Positions 5,745-6,866 of a DNA stretch of 6,866 nt are shown here, piece by piece. Position numbers and translations under genes: made by a program. A model generated the notes under the pieces. It worked only from the letters and a program-made list of their open reading frames with translations, was not told the DNA's origin and searched no databases. The DNA comes from Candidatus Gastranaerophilales bacterium (GTDB lineage Bacteria; Cyanobacteriota; Vampirovibrionia; Gastranaerophilales; Gastranaerophilaceae), in assembly GCA_944323495.1 (NCBI GenBank), contig CALUSZ010000192.1, positions 1 through 6,866 of the forward strand. The letters are read 5' to 3'. The first letter of the stretch is position 1. Every line of letters begins with the position of its first letter.

Positions 5745-6575
5745 ATGACAAATACGTTATTGGAAAAAACAGGTTCAATTCACCCTTCAGCAGTAATTCA
5801 CCCGTCTGCTGAAATTGCAGAAGGTGTTATAATCGGACCTAATGTTGTTATTGGCGAAGGGGTAAAAATAGGAAAAGGTACAAGAGTTATAGCAAATGCT
5901 TATATTGAGTTTTCAGAAATTGGTGAAAACTGCACAATTTCTCCATTTTCTACTATAGGCTCCGAGCCGCAGGATTTAGGTTACAAAGGCGAACCGACTA
6001 AAGTTGTTATCGGAGACGGTACAATAATAAAAGAAAACGTAACAATACACAGAGGCGCAGCATGCGGAGATTTTACAACCAGAATCGGAAATAAATGTTT
6101 ACTGATGGTAGGCTCACACATTGCACATAACTGTGTTCTTGAGGACGAAGTTATTCTGGCAAACCTCGTAACATTAGGCGGACATGTTCATGTCGGATTT
6201 GGTGCATTTGTTGGCGGAATGAGCGTTTTCCATCAAAATATAAGAATCGGCTCTATGGCTATCATAAGCGGCTTCTCTGCTTCAAGACAGGATATCCTTC
6301 CATACTCTAAAGGAGAAGGCAGACCGCCGGTTCCAAGAGGATTGAATGTTATCGCAATGAAAAGACGCGGGGTTTCACAAGAAGTTAGAACCGCAACAAA
6401 TGAAGCCTTCAAATTATTAATATCAGAAGAGCTAAATACAACACAGGCAATAGAAAAAATTAAAGCTGAAATTCCGATGAATGAATACATAGAAAACATG
6501 ATAGAGTTTATCCAGACATCAAAACGCGGAGTTCTTTTAAAAACTCATAAATCAGGGTATCAGTCTTTGGAATAA
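5745..6575 (+). CDS. lpxA: Acyl-ACP--UDP-N-acetylglucosamine O-acyltransferase
   Basis: LpxA catalyses the first step of lipid A synthesis, moving a (3R)-hydroxyacyl chain from ACP to the 3-OH of UDP-GlcNAc in the cytoplasm; the active form is a homotrimer. From the ATG at 5745 it is 276 aa, near the usual 260-270. The N-terminal two thirds is a left-handed beta-helix of hexapeptide repeats (IHPSAVIHPSAEIAEGVIIGPNVVIGEGVKIG, about 12-43). Family blocks follow: STIGSEPQDLGYKGEPTKVVIGD (69-91), VTIHRG (99-104), SHIAHNC (124-130) with catalytic His128 (E. coli His125), FHQ with His163 (E. coli His160) and MKRRG (205-209). The C-terminal alpha-helical domain (about 209-276) completes the protein. 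The SD GGAG (5734-5737) sits 7 nt before this ATG. An in-frame TTG at 5712 overlaps the putative -10 box and would add 11 non-family residues, so I rejected it. It is not next to lpxC, fabZ, lpxB or lpxD, but stands alone before a terminator. Confidence 0.96.
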   Translation: MTNTLLEKTGSIHPSAVIHPSAEIAEGVIIGPNVVIGEGVKIGKGTRVIANAYIEFSEIGENCTISPFSTIGSEPQDLGYKGEPTKVVIGDGTIIKENVTIHRGAACGDFTTRIGNKCLLMVGSHIAHNCVLEDEVILANLVTLGGHVHVGFGAFVGGMSVFHQNIRIGSMAIISGFSASRQDILPYSKGEGRPPVPRGLNVIAMKRRGVSQEVRTATNEAFKLLISEELNTTQAIEKIKAEIPMNEYIENMIEFIQTSKRGVLLKTHKSGYQSLE

Positions 6576-6593
6576 AAAAAGCATGATAAAATA

Positions 6594-6635
6594 AAAAGGG
6601 TATTAATTACAATTATTAATACCCTTTTATTTTTT
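6594..6635 (+). terminator. Strong intrinsic terminator after lpxA
   Basis: AAAAGGGTATTAAT (6594-6607) and ATTAATACCCTTTT (6615-6628) form a perfect 14-bp stem with a 7-nt loop, followed by A and six Ts (6630-6635). It begins 18 bp after the lpxA stop. The A-rich flank on the left (6573-6597) means it could also work for leftward transcription. Confidence 0.88.
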
Positions 6636-6731
6636 ATAGATTTTATTAAGTTTTGTAAAGCACTTAAATCCTTTATTCAAGCCGTTTTTCACATTTTAAA
6701 ACAAATTTTTAAATAAAATACATCTACCCCC

Positions 6732-6761
6732 TTGACTTAAAATTCTTATGTGCAATAATAT
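6732..6761 (+). promoter_or_regulatory. Rightward sigma-70-like promoter for a gene past the window end
   Basis: TTGACT (6732-6737, five of six consensus) is followed at 18 bp by TAATAT (6756-6761), or at 16 bp by AATAAT (6754-6759) preceded by an extended -10 TG (6751-6752). Either choice puts the transcription start at about 6766-6768. The position after the lpxA terminator and the rightward orientation fit a new transcription unit. Confidence 0.55.
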
Positions 6762-6767
6762 AAATAC

Positions 6768-6780
6768 ACACTTTAAGTGT
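6768..6780. promoter_or_regulatory. 13-bp palindrome at the predicted transcription start, possible operator
   Basis: ACACTT (6768-6773) and AAGTGT (6775-6780) are exact inverted repeats around one central T. They lie immediately downstream of the -10 of the preceding promoter, a typical place for a repressor site. No regulator family can be named from this alone. Confidence 0.4.
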
Positions 6781-6866
6781 AGCCGAAACACTAAATAGCA
6801 ATATACCCCAAAAATCATATAAACTCCTAGATAATAAACACTAAAAAGACCATTAGGATGCAGAAA

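Larger units (their letters stand above)
6636..6866. other. AT-rich intergenic region upstream of a gene beyond the right edge
   Basis: I see no credible protein gene or structured RNA in these 231 bp. They hold a rightward promoter and a palindrome (listed separately) and many A/T runs (6690-6720). A 40-codon leftward ORF (6818 to 6696) with an AGGAG 5 nt upstream exists, but nothing about its composition supports it. An ATG at 6858 starts an open frame for the three codons left, but lacks a good SD. Confidence 0.6.

Noticed and set aside
6665..6676. 12-nt match (TAAATCCTTTAT) to the left arm of the hairpin at 4559-4570
   Set aside because: A single short AT-rich match without flanking similarity is likely coincidence.
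6696..6818. 40-codon minus-strand ORF with an AGGAG 5 nt before its ATG
   Set aside because: It lies in AT-rich sequence opposite a good rightward promoter, has no recognisable domain and is short enough to be chance.
6858..6866. ATG near the right edge as the start of a new gene
   Set aside because: Only three codons are visible and there is no convincing SD.

Overview
The window is an AT-rich bacterial chromosomal segment with six protein genes packed closely together. The gene set is a glycine-cleavage P-protein subunit 2, a small sigma-70-type factor, a secreted hypothetical protein, a GH57/DUF3536 glycosidase-like protein, LpxA and a partial membrane protein. LpxA implies a lipid A-containing outer membrane, so the organism is Gram-negative. 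Low GC, a two-subunit (split) glycine decarboxylase and a cytoplasmic GH57-DUF3536 protein would suit a non-photosynthetic cyanobacterial relative (Melainabacteria/Vampirovibrionia, e.g. Gastranaerophilales). That placement is a guess from gene content and could be wrong. I see no phage, transposon, CRISPR, rRNA or tRNA.

Left part, minus strand (1-2540). Reading in the direction of transcription, a 213-aa sigma-like factor (2540 to 1899) overlaps the start of gcvPB (1915 to 494) by 17 nt, so the two form a translationally coupled pair. Six in-phase 7-nt repeats begin at the last base of the gcvPB stop codon and run 42 bp downstream of it. After a 142-bp gap that contains them, a small tryptophan-rich membrane protein starts at 351 and runs off the left edge.

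Middle (2541-2643). A 103-bp intergenic region holds two back-to-back promoters. The leftward one (extended -10) ends so close to the sigma-factor ATG that the message is probably leaderless. The rightward one is a near-consensus sigma-70 promoter followed by a normal Shine-Dalgarno (SD).

Right part, plus strand (2644-6866). A signal-peptide-bearing 167-aa protein is followed after 2 nt by an 838-aa GH57/DUF3536 protein, a clear two-gene operon. lpxA then stands alone (5745-6575), ending at a strong, probably bidirectional, intrinsic terminator. The last 230 bp are AT-rich and non-coding as far as I can tell. They contain a convincing rightward promoter with a 13-bp palindrome at the expected transcription start, pointing at a gene beyond the right edge.

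I did not find a clearly new defence or mobile system. The observations most worth following are the sigma factor/gcvPB coupling with its apparently leaderless start, the heptamer array abutting gcvPB, and the secreted protein paired with the GH57 enzyme.
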